Of a DNA stretch of 64,000 nucleotides, positions 33,504 to 42,526 are shown one piece after another (position 1 is the first letter of the stretch; each line of letters opens with the position of its first letter). The position numbers were made by a program, and so were the translations under genes. The notes beneath the pieces are model-generated. The model was not told where the DNA came from. It ran no database searches and was given only the letters and a program-made list of their open reading frames with translations. This DNA comes from Chryseobacterium sp. ON_d1 (lineage in GTDB: Bacteria; Bacteroidota; Bacteroidia; Flavobacteriales; Weeksellaceae): positions 1-64,000 of the forward strand of contig NZ_BJTC01000006.1 in NCBI RefSeq assembly GCF_006829085.1. The letters run 5' to 3'.

Positions 33504-33995
33504 ATGAAATATTTAATCATTTTATTTTCTGCATTTTTACTGGTAGCCTGTAAAAAGGAAAAAGAAACCATTCCTGGCGCTGCACCAGCTGATTCTTTAC
33601 ACATTGCTAAAGACTCTGCTTCCACTGGACCTTCTTCCGGAAATATCCTGGTAGGGACAATTCCGTTTCCAAAAGAAATCAAAGAATGTTCCTGTTATTT
33701 TGCTGTGAGCAAAACCGATTTTGAAAATGAAAGATACATCTATGCAGATGATGCCGGGAAGACAGCTTATATGAAGCTTGACGGTAAAAGACTGGCTCTG
33801 AATCTTATCTCATCAAGCGATATGGAAGTAGACGAACTGCTTACCAAAGAAATAGAAAATGATGATTATAAGATTTCTGTAAAAGGAAAAAAAATAAAAG
33901 GCGAAGAAGCTTTGTTGTTTGAAGGTACTCTGACTATTGAGAAACCAGACGGTACCACTTTCACCACTCCGATCTACGGAGAGTGTGGATGTTAA
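33504..33995 (+). CDS. Hypothetical lipoprotein
   Basis: A 163-residue lipoprotein with lipobox LVAC in MKYLIILFSAFLLVACKKEK (Cys16). The mature part has a short Ala/Ser-rich linker, then KECSCYFAVSKTDFENERYI and a C-terminal GECGC. These cysteines may pair. No domain recognised. It follows the LURP-like gene by 23 bases and precedes a terminator (34091-34121). Function unknown. Confidence 0.75.
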   Translation: MKYLIILFSAFLLVACKKEKETIPGAAPADSLHIAKDSASTGPSSGNILVGTIPFPKEIKECSCYFAVSKTDFENERYIYADDAGKTAYMKLDGKRLALNLISSSDMEVDELLTKEIENDDYKISVKGKKIKGEEALLFEGTLTIEKPDGTTFTTPIYGECGC

Positions 33996-34090
33996 TAACA
34001 GCGAAAAAGCCCACCCGCAAAAAGGTAATAGTGTAAAAAAACAGATCAGCACATTTGCCGTTTTGCTATTTCGTCTCCAAATGCATACAA

Positions 34091-34127
34091 AAGTGCTTCT
34101 GTATCCTACAGAAGCATTTTTTATTTT
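34091..34127 (+). terminator. Terminator of the LURP/lipoprotein transcript
   Basis: GTGCTTCTGTA pairs with TACAGAAGCAT around three bases, followed by a T-rich run. It lies just before the next promoter. Confidence 0.75.
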
Positions 34128-34128
34128 G

Positions 34129-34136
34129 TAAATTTG
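34129..34136 (+). promoter_or_regulatory. -7 box of pepD
   Basis: TAAATTTG 16 bases before the ATG at 34153, giving a leader of about ten bases. A -33 TTG is not clear. Confidence 0.45.
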
Positions 34137-34152
34137 AGAAAAATAAATTTCA

Positions 34153-35595
34153 ATGGAATTATCGAATATAGAACCGCAGATTATCTGGAAAAATTTCTCC
34201 AAATTAAATGCTGTTCCAAGACCTTCGAAAAAGGAGGAAAAAGTAATAGCTTTCATCAAAGAATTCGGTGAGAAATTAGGGCTGGAAACTACGGTAGATG
34301 AAGTAGGAAACGTTATTATTAAAAAACCTGCCACGGCAGGAATGGAAAACCGTAAATCTGTTGTGCTTCAGTCGCACCTTGATATGGTTTGTCAGAAAAA
34401 CAATGATGTCAATTTCGATTTTGAAACAGAAGGAATCAAAATGGAAATCGACGGTGACTGGGTAAAGGCTAAAGGAACTACTTTAGGTGCTGATAACGGC
34501 CTGGGAGTAGCAACCATTATGTCTGTTCTTGAAAGCTCAGATATTCCACACCCTGCATTAGAAGCTCTTTTTACCATTGATGAAGAGACAGGAATGACAG
34601 GAGCTTTAGGATTAAAGCCTGGGCAACTGACAGGACAAATTCTATTGAACCTTGACACAGAAGAGGATGATGAAATTGATATCGGCTGTGCAGGAGGTGT
34701 AGATGTAACCATCACTCAAACTTATGCTGCAGAAGCTTCAAAAGGTCAAATTGCAAGAATTGAAGTAAAAGGTCTTCAGGGAGGACACTCCGGAATGGAT
34801 ATCCATAAAGGTTTCGGAAATGCCAATATTATTTTAGGAAGGCTTCTTTATACCGGATTGGAAAACCAGAATATTGAACTGATCTCTATCGACAGCGGAG
34901 GCCTGAGAAATGCTATCCCAAGAGAGGGTGTTGCCGTTATTTCGGTGAGAAACGCTCAGGAGTTTATCGAAAATGCGACTGCTCTTAAAAAAGATATTTT
35001 AGAAGAGTTTGCATCAGTAGAACCGGGAATTCAAATCAATATTGAGAACTCCACATCTTCTGACAAAGCTATTTCTAAAGAAGATTCTAAAAAAGTGATC
35101 CTTACCTTAAAAGCACTTCACAACGGAGTTTACAGAATGAGCCCGGACGTTAAAGATCTTGTAGAAGCTTCCAACAACGTGGCAAGAGTAGAACTTAAAA
35201 GTGGAGAACTTAAAATCTTAAATCTTACGAGATCTTCTGTAGATTCTTCCAAATATTCAGTGGCAGAACAATTGAAATCTGTTGCAGAACTGGCCGGAAT
35301 GAATGTTGAATTCAGTGGCTCTTACCCTGGATGGAAACCAAAACCAGGTTCAGAGATTGTACAGCTGATGGAGAAACTTTACACGGAAAAATTCAGTGAA
35401 AAACCTCATGTGGTAGCTTGCCACGCAGGTCTTGAATGCGGAATCATCGGTGCCAACTATCCTGAAATGGAAATGGTAAGCTTTGGACCAACCATCAGAG
35501 GAGCACACTCTCCTGATGAAAGAGCCAATATTCCTTCAGCCCAGAAATTCTGGAGTTTCCTAAAGGATATTTTAGCAAATATTCCTCAGAAATAG
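34153..35595 (+). CDS. pepD: Aminoacyl-histidine dipeptidase (PepD)
   Basis: A 480-residue M20 family dinuclear zinc peptidase that cleaves Xaa-His dipeptides such as carnosine in the cytoplasm. Metal-site motifs are visible: SHLDMVCQKN near 76-85, LGADNGLGVAT near 113-123, IDEETGMTGA near 141-150 and GLQGGHSGMDIH near 209-220. Full length for the family (480-490). It is monocistronic. Confidence 0.93.
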   Translation: MELSNIEPQIIWKNFSKLNAVPRPSKKEEKVIAFIKEFGEKLGLETTVDEVGNVIIKKPATAGMENRKSVVLQSHLDMVCQKNNDVNFDFETEGIKMEIDGDWVKAKGTTLGADNGLGVATIMSVLESSDIPHPALEALFTIDEETGMTGALGLKPGQLTGQILLNLDTEEDDEIDIGCAGGVDVTITQTYAAEASKGQIARIEVKGLQGGHSGMDIHKGFGNANIILGRLLYTGLENQNIELISIDSGGLRNAIPREGVAVISVRNAQEFIENATALKKDILEEFASVEPGIQINIENSTSSDKAISKEDSKKVILTLKALHNGVYRMSPDVKDLVEASNNVARVELKSGELKILNLTRSSVDSSKYSVAEQLKSVAELAGMNVEFSGSYPGWKPKPGSEIVQLMEKLYTEKFSEKPHVVACHAGLECGIIGANYPEMEMVSFGPTIRGAHSPDERANIPSAQKFWSFLKDILANIPQK

Positions 35596-35676
35596 AATAT
35601 TAAAATACTATATTGAATATCCAGAGTCTTATGATTTTGGATATTTTTAGTTTCAATCTAAATATATTTATTTATA

Positions 35677-35772
35677 AGATGCTTCGACAAGCTCAGCATG
35701 ACATCCCTAATACTAAATGCTTTTTTAGAGATAAATTTTCAGCAGTGTCATACTGAGCCTTCCCAGGCATCT
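35677..35772. repeat. Interspersed inverted repeat, TGTCATGCTGAGC type
   Basis: Two 27-bp imperfect arms at 35677-35703 and 35746-35772. The first reads AGATGCTTCGACAAGCTCAG plus CATGACA; the second is its complement with several changes. The 42-bp loop carries no gene. A partial copy occurs at 14436-14463. Confidence 0.75.
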
Positions 35773-35795
35773 AAACGTAAAATAAATTTTATACA

Positions 35796-36377
35796 ATGAA
35801 AAGTATCACCGTATTCTGCGGATCAAGTTTTGGCGCAGATAAAATATATGAAGAACAGACATTCCTGTTGGGGCAAACCTTAGCAAAACAAAATATACAA
35901 CTGGTTTATGGCGGCTCAGAAACCGGCTTGATGGGAACGGTAGCCAATGGAGCTTTAAGTGAAAATGGCAAGGTAATAGGAGTTCTTCCCCAGTTTTTGC
36001 AAACCAAAGAAATTGCCCATAAAAACCTGACCGAACTTATCATCGTGGAAACCATGCACGAAAGAAAAACTAAAATGAACGAACTCTGTGACGGGGTTAT
36101 CGTTCTTCCCGGTGGCTATGGTACGTTGGAAGAGTTTTTCGAGATGATCACATGGGCACAGCTGGGACTTCATCAAAAACCTATCGGAATTCTGAACATT
36201 GACGGATTTTATGATGACCTGATTCAACTTATTCAGACCATGGTGGACAAAGGATTTTTAAAACAAATCAACAGTGATATGGTACTCCTCAGTAATTCAA
36301 TTGATAATCTGCTGGAAAAAATGAGAAATTATCAGGCTCCTACAGTCTGGAAAGTGATCAGCAAAGATGAGGTATAA
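35796..36377 (+). CDS. LOG family / TIGR00730 Rossmann-fold nucleotide hydrolase
   Basis: A 193-residue cytoplasmic protein of the LOG family, cytokinin riboside 5'-monophosphate phosphoribohydrolases. The two signature motifs are MHERK at 87-91 and PGGYGTLEE at 105-113. In bacteria it cleaves nucleotide 5'-monophosphates at the N-glycosidic bond; the physiological role is not settled. Monocistronic, with a bidirectional terminator after it. Confidence 0.9.
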   Translation: MKSITVFCGSSFGADKIYEEQTFLLGQTLAKQNIQLVYGGSETGLMGTVANGALSENGKVIGVLPQFLQTKEIAHKNLTELIIVETMHERKTKMNELCDGVIVLPGGYGTLEEFFEMITWAQLGLHQKPIGILNIDGFYDDLIQLIQTMVDKGFLKQINSDMVLLSNSIDNLLEKMRNYQAPTVWKVISKDEV

Positions 36378-36379
36378 AG

Positions 36380-36415
36380 AAAAAACCCGTCCAAATAACT
36401 CGGGCGGGTTTCTTT
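36380..36415. terminator. Bidirectional terminator
   Basis: AAACCCGTCC (36383-36392) pairs with GGGCGGGTTT (36402-36411) through one wobble pair, with A-run and T-run flanks. It serves both the LOG gene and the ferredoxin gene. Confidence 0.82.
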
Positions 36416-36436
36416 ATTAAGATTAAAAAATATTTT

Positions 36437-36766
36437 CTAAGGATAAGGAGCAATCTCCACTTCAAGCCCCTCCATTTCATATGCAATATGCAGCTGGCAG
36501 CCTAATCTGCTGTTGTCTTTCACATGGAAAGCTTCAGCCAACATAGCATCTTCTTCATCTCCCATCGGTTCCAGACCAGGATCATTGATTACATAAACCT
36601 GGCATGAAGCACACATCGCCATTCCTCCGCATACCCCAATAGTACCTTCTTCCGCCAATTCATAGGAACGGATAATTTCCATTAAGTTCATGGACATATC
36701 CGTAGGAGCTACGACATCGTGGGTTACCCCTTCTCTGTCGGTAATTTTAATATTAATATCTGACAT
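36437..36766 (-). CDS. 2Fe-2S ferredoxin
   Basis: A 109-residue adrenodoxin-type ferredoxin. Cluster ligands are Cys46, Cys52, Cys55 and Cys90, the C-x5-C-x2-C...C pattern, within the GVCGGMAMCASC motif. It transfers electrons in the cytoplasm. It directly follows the reductase gene by 12 bases, and the pair is very probably a reductase/ferredoxin unit. Confidence 0.92.
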   Translation of the reverse strand: MSDINIKITDREGVTHDVVAPTDMSMNLMEIIRSYELAEEGTIGVCGGMAMCASCQVYVINDPGLEPMGDEEDAMLAEAFHVKDNSRLGCQLHIAYEMEGLEVEIAPYP

Positions 36767-36778
36767 AATTCTGCAAAA

Positions 36779-37834
36779 TTAGTCAATTTTTTTAACAACA
36801 GCTTTCTCTGCTTCTTTACGGCTTCCGTCAAATCCGTCAACACCACTTACCGTTGTATATTTTAATACGAATTTTTTACCGGGATTTAGCCTGTTATAAA
36901 CACTCTGGCACATCAAAGTAGCTTCGTGGAACCCACAAAGGATCAGCTTCAGTTTTCCAGGATACGTATTGATATCTCCGATAGCATAAATACCATCAAT
37001 GTTGGTCTGATAATCAAGGGCATTGTTGACAACAATAGCATTCTTTTCAATATTTAATCCCCAGTTTCCGATTTCTCCTAATTTTGGTGTCAATCCGAAT
37101 AAAGGAATAAAATAATCTGTTTCAATATCGTAAGCTTCCTGCCCATCCACTTCTACGGTGATTGCTTCTACTTTTCCGTCACCTTTAATACCGGTAACTT
37201 CAGCAGGAGTAATTAATTTAATTTTTCCCTGATTTTTCAGGTCCTGAACTTTTTCTACAGAATCCAAAGCTCCTCTGAACTCATTTCTTCTGTGGATCAA
37301 AGTCACTTCGCTGGCTACATTGGAAAGGAAAATACTCCAGTCAAGGGCAGAATCGCCACCTCCCGCAATAACTACTTTTTTGTTTCTGAAGTGTTCTGGT
37401 TCTTTAACGAAATATTCAAGACCTTTTTCTTCATAATCAGCTATATTATCGAAAGTAGGTTTTCTCGGCTCAAAAGTTCCCAATCCTCCTGCAATAGCAA
37501 TCGCTTTACATCTGTGGACAGTACCTTTGTTTGTGATCACTTCAAACCACTCATCATCAATCTTTGTATAAGAAACAGCTGTCTCCCCTAAAGTAAACCC
37601 AGGCTGGAACTGCTTGATCTGTTCCATCAAATTATCCACCAATTCTCCAGCATTTACTGAAGGATAACCAGGGATATCGAAGATAGGTTTTTTAGGATAA
37701 AGTTCTGCCAGTTGCCCTCCCGGCTGTGGAAGTGCATCAATAATATGGCACTTCATTTTTAATAAACCAGCTTCAAAAACTGCAAAAAGTCCTGTAGGCC
37801 CCGCACCTATGATCAATATATCAGTGGTTATCAT
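36779..37834 (-). CDS. Ferredoxin/flavodoxin-NADP+ reductase (thioredoxin reductase-like)
   Basis: A 351-residue FAD/NADPH oxidoreductase of the thioredoxin-reductase-like ferredoxin reductase type. FAD motif GAGPTG at 10-15; NADPH-binding VVIAGGGDSALDW at about 148-160. The redox CxxC of true thioredoxin reductases is absent, which supports ferredoxin as the acceptor. The adjacent downstream ferredoxin is the likely partner. On the minus strand a TAAATTTG box lies at 37869-37876. Confidence 0.9.
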   Translation of the reverse strand: MITTDILIIGAGPTGLFAVFEAGLLKMKCHIIDALPQPGGQLAELYPKKPIFDIPGYPSVNAGELVDNLMEQIKQFQPGFTLGETAVSYTKIDDEWFEVITNKGTVHRCKAIAIAGGLGTFEPRKPTFDNIADYEEKGLEYFVKEPEHFRNKKVVIAGGGDSALDWSIFLSNVASEVTLIHRRNEFRGALDSVEKVQDLKNQGKIKLITPAEVTGIKGDGKVEAITVEVDGQEAYDIETDYFIPLFGLTPKLGEIGNWGLNIEKNAIVVNNALDYQTNIDGIYAIGDINTYPGKLKLILCGFHEATLMCQSVYNRLNPGKKFVLKYTTVSGVDGFDGSRKEAEKAVVKKID

Positions 37835-37987
37835 AATATTTAAGATAATTTAATTATACATGTAGCTGCAAATTTACTAATTTTAATGCGAAGCATATTT
37901 AATTGATTCTAAATAAAAACCTGAGATTTGTCAAATATCAATCATTTAGGATTTTAAATTTGGCAATGTTTTTGTAAATGTCTTGTT

Positions 37988-38758
37988 ATGAAGAAAATTT
38001 TAAACCTTTTTGCAGTATTTATATTCTTTTTAGGCTCAGCCCAGATTGATAATATCGCAGACGGCGAATCGATCACTCTTAGAATTCATTACGGCTTTCT
38101 GAATGCGGGAACAGCAAACCTGACTACCAAACAGACCAACTACAAAGGCGTACCCCATCTGTATGTAAAAGGTACAGGGCAGACGACCGGCGCAGTAAAG
38201 GCATTCTTCAAAGTAGAAGATTTATATGAAAGCTTCATCAATATGCAAACAGGATTACCGAGTTTCTATGTAAGAAATGTCCGCGAAGGAAGCTATCGTC
38301 AGCATCTTGAAACGGTTTTTAATCACGATAACAATACTTTAATTCTAACTGATAAAAAAACACCCGCCAACGGTTCGAAGGTTTTAAAATCAGTAAAAGG
38401 TGTACAGGATATGCTTTCATGCTTTTATTATTTAAGAAGTAAAAGCCCGGACGAATTGAAAGTGGGAACCGTCATCAATATGAACGTTTGGATTGATGAT
38501 GAGATGTTTCCTTTTCAGCTGAAAGTAACAGGAACAGAAAATTTAAAGACTAAATTCGGGACGATCAACTGTTTAAAGATTATTCCATCTGTAAAAAGCG
38601 GAAGGGTATTTAAAGATAAAGAAGGAGTAACCATGTGGGTTTCCAATGATGCCAATCATCTTCCTATGCTTTTGAAAGCGGAACTTGCAGTAGGCGCACT
38701 GAAAGCAAGTATTGACGACTATAAAAATGTGAAATATCCTCTAAATTTCAGTAAGTAA
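37988..38758 (+). CDS. DUF3108 family exported protein
   Basis: A 256-residue exported protein with signal peptide MKKILNLFAVFIFFLGSAQ. The remainder shows the DUF3108 pattern (IHYGFLNAGTANLTTKQ near 34-50, KVTGTENLKTKFGTINCLKI near 178-197, MWVSNDANHLPMLLKAE near 218-234), a beta-rich periplasmic fold resembling LolA/LolB-type lipid-binding proteins. Function unknown; perhaps cell-envelope lipid handling. A -7 box TAAATTTG lies at 37955-37962. Confidence 0.83.
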   Translation: MKKILNLFAVFIFFLGSAQIDNIADGESITLRIHYGFLNAGTANLTTKQTNYKGVPHLYVKGTGQTTGAVKAFFKVEDLYESFINMQTGLPSFYVRNVREGSYRQHLETVFNHDNNTLILTDKKTPANGSKVLKSVKGVQDMLSCFYYLRSKSPDELKVGTVINMNVWIDDEMFPFQLKVTGTENLKTKFGTINCLKIIPSVKSGRVFKDKEGVTMWVSNDANHLPMLLKAELAVGALKASIDDYKNVKYPLNFSK

Positions 38759-38782
38759 TTATCACCGATTTTTAAATATCAG

Positions 38783-38808
38783 GTCTGTAAAATTTTACAG
38801 ACTTTTTT
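38783..38808 (+). terminator. Terminator of the DUF3108 gene
   Basis: GTCTGTAAAA and complement form a perfect 10-bp palindrome (38783-38802), followed by a T-run, about 25 bases past the stop. Confidence 0.85.
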
Positions 38809-39006
38809 ATTTTCATGTAATATATTCTTAATATGGATTGTCTTTATTATAGAGGCAGTCAAAGAACTGCGGCATGTCAATACTTCACTGAGATACTTAG
38901 TGTATTCGAACCGAAGTATAAGCATAAGAAACAGACACGTGTAAATTTTTCAATAAGATCAGTTTTTAGTTACGTTTTGTTTCTTAGGTCAGTAATTAAA
39001 AACAAA

Positions 39007-39030
39007 AAACCTCCGGAGCTCCGGAGGTTT
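39007..39030. terminator. Terminator of pheS
   Basis: A perfect 12-bp palindrome AAACCTCCGGAG and complement, just seven bases beyond the minus-strand pheS stop. It also ends the intergenic segment on the plus strand. Confidence 0.85.
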
Positions 39031-39036
39031 GATTTT

Positions 39037-40047
39037 TTATAGTGTTTTGAACTGTTCCAGTGTTCTGATATCATTTTCAAAGAACATTCTGATGTCACTC
39101 ATCTGGTAAAGCAGCATCGTAATTCTTTCAATTCCCATTCCGAATGCATATCCTGAATATTTCTCAGCATCAATATTTACATTTTTCAGTACGGCAGGAT
39201 CTACCATTCCACATCCCATGATTTCCAGCCACCCAGTTCCTTTCGTGATTCTGTAATCCGTTTCAGAGTTTAATCCCCAATACACATCAATTTCAGCACT
39301 TGGCTCAGTGAATGGGAAGAATGAAGGTCTCATTCTGATCTTAGATTTCCCGAAAAGCTCAGTGGTAAAAAACTGAATGGTTTGCTTTAAATCTGCAAAA
39401 CTCACATTTTCATCAATATATAGCCCCTCAATCTGGTGGAAAATACAGTGAGAACGTGAAGAAATCGCTTCATTTCTGAATACTCTCCCCGGAGATAAAA
39501 TCCTGATTGGCGGTTGGTTTTCTTCCATAAAACGGGTCTGTACAGAAGAAGTATGTGTTCTTAAAAGAATATCCGGATTCTGCTCAATGAAGAAAGTATC
39601 CTGCATATCTCTTGCCGGGTGGTATTCCGGGAGATTAAGCGCTGTAAAGTTATGCCAGTCATCTTCAATCTCAGGACCGTCTGCTACAGCAAACCCGATA
39701 GATTTGAAGATTTCTATAATTCTGTTTTTTACCAGATTGATCGGATGTCTGGAACCCAGATCCAATGGAAAAGCGGGTCTTGTAAGATCTTCTTTTTCTA
39801 CCACGACAGAAGAAGCTGAAGCATTTTTCAAATCCTCCAGTTTTACAGCAACTGCCTGTTTTAAAGTATTGATCTTCTGCCCGAATTCTTTCTTCTGGTC
39901 ATTAGGAACTTCTTTAAATTTTTCAAAAAAATCATTCAGAACCCCTTTTTTACCATTGTACTTGATTCGGAAGTTCTCGATCTCTTCCTTAGAGGTGGCA
40001 TTGAAGCCATTTACTTCGATCAGTAGTTCTTCTATCTTTTCTATCAT
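39037..40047 (-). CDS. pheS: Phenylalanine--tRNA ligase alpha subunit
   Basis: A 336-residue class II synthetase subunit that charges tRNA-Phe with the PheT beta subunit. The N-terminal coiled coil (about 1-85) is followed by the catalytic core with the aminoacylation motifs: [12 protein letters not shown] near 162-173, [14 protein letters not shown] near 187-200, [13 protein letters not shown] near 245-257, and [12 protein letters not shown] near 305-316 as motif 3. No pheT is adjacent, so the two genes are separated here. Promoter -7 box TATTTTTG on the minus strand at 40073-40080. Confidence 0.95.
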   Translation of the reverse strand: MIEKIEELLIEVNGFNATSKEEIENFRIKYNGKKGVLNDFFEKFKEVPNDQKKEFGQKINTLKQAVAVKLEDLKNASASSVVVEKEDLTRPAFPLDLGSRHPINLVKNRIIEIFKSIGFAVADGPEIEDDWHNFTALNLPEYHPARDMQDTFFIEQNPDILLRTHTSSVQTRFMEENQPPIRILSPGRVFRNEAISSRSHCIFHQIEGLYIDENVSFADLKQTIQFFTTELFGKSKIRMRPSFFPFTEPSAEIDVYWGLNSETDYRITKGTGWLEIMGCGMVDPAVLKNVNIDAEKYSGYAFGMGIERITMLLYQMSDIRMFFENDIRTLEQFKTL

Positions 40048-40111
40048 TGTTTTACCCTTTCAAAATGTTTTGCAAAAATACGATTTTTAAGTTGAATAAT
40101 AAGTCCGTCAT

Positions 40112-40142
40112 AAAAAAATCTGCCTCTTTTTCGGGAGGCAGA
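40112..40142 (-). terminator. Terminator of the YceI-like gene
   Basis: TCTGCCTC and GAGGCAGA pair (arms 40119-40126 and 40135-40142) with a T-run on the minus strand (A-run on plus). Confidence 0.8.
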
Positions 40143-40174
40143 CTTCAATCACTTATTTCACTTAAATAAAAAAA

Positions 40175-40834
40175 TTATTTCTTTTCTAAAGCTTTAACGC
40201 TGATCTGAAGAGTCACCTCATCTTTAATCACACCGTTTTCAGCAGGAGCCTGGAACTTCACGCCAAACTCTTCTCTTTTGATATCTTTCGGTTCAGTAGC
40301 TACACTCACCTCCCCGTTTTTCACGGAAACATTAGCCTTAAACTGAACAGGCTTGGTAATTCCTTTAATCGTCAAATTACCATCCAAAAGAGTATTATAA
40401 TCACCTTCTGTAGCGGGAGTTACTTTTGTAATTTCGTAAGAAGCTGTCGGAAACTTTTCAACTTCAAAGAAATCACCACTCTTCAGGTGACCGTTTAATT
40501 TTCCTAAATCTTCCGGACTGTCTTTCAAATCCACAGAAGTTAAGGAGTTCATATCAGCAACGAATTTTCCGCTTTCCAGTTTTCCGTCTTTCACCGTCAC
40601 ATCTCCGCTTTCAAATCTGATGGTTCCAAAATGACTTGTATTTTCAGATTTAAATACTTTATATCCCTTCCATTCAACCTTACTGTTTAGCGTATCCAAT
40701 GTGAACTGGCTCCCTTCTTTAGTAGTCGTCACTTCATTACTTTCACTGGTAAGCGGTTTGTCTTTTTTACAAGAAACCGTTACAACAGCAACAAATAATG
40801 CAGGAATAGCTAATGAAAACAGTTTTTTTCTCAT
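40175..40834 (-). CDS. YceI-like lipoprotein
   Basis: A 219-residue lipid-binding protein of the YceI family. A lipobox ends in Cys22 (VTVSCKK). The YceI barrel starts near residue 45 (FTLDTLNSKVEWKGYKVFK) and contains HFGTIRFESGDVTVKDGKLESGKFVADMNS-type strands near 67-96 and LNGHLKSGDFFEVEKFPTASYEITKV near 113-138. YceI proteins bind isoprenoid or polyprenyl lipids outside the cytoplasm. Here it is anchored by the lipoprotein signal. It is divergent from the ABC ATPase gene. Confidence 0.9.
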   Translation of the reverse strand: MRKKLFSLAIPALFVAVVTVSCKKDKPLTSESNEVTTTKEGSQFTLDTLNSKVEWKGYKVFKSENTSHFGTIRFESGDVTVKDGKLESGKFVADMNSLTSVDLKDSPEDLGKLNGHLKSGDFFEVEKFPTASYEITKVTPATEGDYNTLLDGNLTIKGITKPVQFKANVSVKNGEVSVATEPKDIKREEFGVKFQAPAENGVIKDEVTLQISVKALEKK

Positions 40835-40897
40835 TTTTGATTTATTTTTATTAGTTCCGCTAATATAATAAAAAAAATTATGTTTTCATAAAAACCT

Positions 40898-40905
40898 TAC
40901 ATTTG
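40898..40905 (+). promoter_or_regulatory. -7 box directly before the ABC ATPase gene
   Basis: TACATTTG ends five bases before the ATG at 40910. Transcription would start at about the start codon, implying a leaderless mRNA. No convincing -33 element. Confidence 0.45.
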
Positions 40906-40909
40906 TAAT

Positions 40910-41845
40910 ATGCTATTAGAAATAAACAATTTATTTTTCTCTCACAACAAAGAAAATCCCCTGTTTCAGAACCTTAACCTGAGGTTTGAAGCTGACAGGA
41001 TCATTGCTCTTGCAGGAGAAAGCGGATGTGGAAAATCTACCCTTCTCAGTCTGATCTATGGGCTGCTGGACTGGGAAAGCGGAGAGATCATTTTTAACGG
41101 AACACGACTGTTAGGTCCGAAAGGAAATCTTGTTCCCGGAGAAGCAGAAATGAAATTTGTAGCTCAGAATTTTGACCTCATGCCTTACGCTACAGTAGCT
41201 GAAAATGTGGGAAAATTTATTTCAAATATCAATTTAAAACAAAAAAAAGAAACTGTAACAGAGCTTCTTGAGGTAGTGGGACTTCAGGAATTTGCCAATG
41301 TACTTCCCAAATACCTTAGCGGTGGACAACAGCAAAGAGTAGCCATTGCCAGGGCCCTGTCTGTTCTTCCTCAACTTCTGATTCTGGATGAGCCTTTCAG
41401 TAATCTGGATTTTCCGAGAAAAATTGAGCTCAGAGAAAGACTTTTCAGATACGTAAAACAGCATGGGGTATCTCTGATTATTTCTACCCATGAACTTCAG
41501 GATATTATGCCATGGCTGGATCAGATCGTTATCCTCCAGGATGGAAGACTTATTCAGAATGACAGCCCTGAAGAAACCTACAGACATCCTTATAATTCTT
41601 ATGTGGCTAAATTATTTGGGGAAGTAAACATTTTCAGCGAAACAGAAGCCGCAGAGTTCCAACTTTCAAAATTTTCTTATTATCCTAAAGAAATAAAAAT
41701 TACTGAAACAGGTTTCGAAGCAGAAGTTCTGGAAAGCAGATTTGCAGGAAACTACTATTGGAACAAGCTGAGAGTAAAATCAAAAGAACTGGTTGTTTAT
41801 ACTGATGAGAAAATATCGGGAACAATAAATATTTCATTTATTTAA
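40910..41845 (+). CDS. Orphan ABC transporter ATP-binding protein
   Basis: A 311-residue ABC ATPase. Walker A GESGCGKST at 36-44, signature LSGGQQQR near 136-143, Walker B LLILDEP near 157-163, and the switch His in STHELQD. The C-terminal 80 residues form a small beta domain resembling a TOBE-like regulatory fold. This domain is typical of PotA/CysA-type importers. No permease or binding protein is adjacent, so the partner subunits are elsewhere or it works otherwise. It may be transcribed without a leader. Confidence 0.87.
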   Translation: MLLEINNLFFSHNKENPLFQNLNLRFEADRIIALAGESGCGKSTLLSLIYGLLDWESGEIIFNGTRLLGPKGNLVPGEAEMKFVAQNFDLMPYATVAENVGKFISNINLKQKKETVTELLEVVGLQEFANVLPKYLSGGQQQRVAIARALSVLPQLLILDEPFSNLDFPRKIELRERLFRYVKQHGVSLIISTHELQDIMPWLDQIVILQDGRLIQNDSPEETYRHPYNSYVAKLFGEVNIFSETEAAEFQLSKFSYYPKEIKITETGFEAEVLESRFAGNYYWNKLRVKSKELVVYTDEKISGTINISFI

Positions 41846-41976
41846 GAGAAAACGCTAAATCGTAAAAGAGCAATTCGCTGTTTTGCCATCCCGTTACCCA
41901 CCCTTAACTCATACATTTACTTACACTTATCAATAAAAAAATACAAACATAAGAAGCTGTTTATAAAACTTTTTCT

Positions 41977-42111
41977 TACATTTGTATTTCTACAGCATAA
42001 GGAAATCTTTGGTTAATTCTCTTTCTGCCTTCCGGACGGACATTAGCAGTTTTGCAATTAAGTCTTATGAAAGATTACACTGTCCAATTTTTTCCTTTTC
42101 TTTATTTTTAA
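41977..42111 (+). other. Possible short transcript with small open frame
   Basis: TACATTTG at 41977-41984 matches the -7 consensus in an otherwise empty 287-base gap. A 14-codon open frame (42067-42111, MKDYTVQFFPFLYF) follows and ends in T-rich sequence. No ribosome site or terminator hairpin is obvious, and I do not recognise the segment. It could be a chance promoter, a small RNA or a leader peptide. Confidence 0.2.
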
Positions 42112-42132
42112 GCCATACAAGCAGCCTTGATC

Positions 42133-42477
42133 TTATGCTTTCTTTACAAATTCAGACTTAAGAGCCATCGCTCCAAAACCATCAATTTTACAGTCGATAT
42201 TGTGATCGCTTCCCGGTCTTAAACGGATATTTTTCACTTTAGTGCCCGCTTTTACCGGTTTGGGTGCCCCTTTTACAGGAAGATCTTTTACCACAACTAC
42301 AGAATCTCCATCCTGAAGTTCATTTCCGTTGGAATCCAATATTTTTCCTTCACTGGCAACCTCAGAAGCAGCTTCTTCAGGGTTCCATTCGTAAAAACAC
42401 TGAGAACATACCATCATATTATCGCTTGGGTAGGTAAACTCAGAGCTGCATTTCGGACAAAGTACCGTATCACTCAT
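42133..42477 (-). CDS. yjdM: YjdM (PhnA) family zinc-ribbon protein
   Basis: A 114-residue protein of the YjdM family, long misnamed PhnA. The N-terminal zinc ribbon has Cys7, Cys10, Cys24 and Cys27, followed by WNPEE and a C-terminal SH3-like region [26 protein letters not shown]. The family's biological role is not settled. It has a good promoter at 42495-42526. Confidence 0.9.
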   Translation of the reverse strand: MSDTVLCPKCSSEFTYPSDNMMVCSQCFYEWNPEEAASEVASEGKILDSNGNELQDGDSVVVVKDLPVKGAPKPVKAGTKVKNIRLRPGSDHNIDCKIDGFGAMALKSEFVKKA

Positions 42478-42494
42478 ATTTTAATTTTTTTGCA

Positions 42495-42526
42495 AAGGTA
42501 GGGCTTTTTAAAGGTTGAAGTCAAGA
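42495..42526 (-). promoter_or_regulatory. Promoter of yjdM
   Basis: On the minus strand TTG (42524-42526), 21 bp, TACCTTTG (42495-42502). The leader to the ATG at 42477 is about ten bases. Confidence 0.7.

Noticed and set aside
38880..38930. A tRNA-like TTCGAACC motif
   Set aside because: The surrounding bases do not form an acceptor stem or T-arm on either strand, so it is not a tRNA gene.
38833..39042. A 69-codon plus-strand frame between the DUF3108 gene and pheS
   Set aside because: It reads through the perfect terminator at 39007-39030, has no ribosome or promoter signal, and the translation has no recognisable features.
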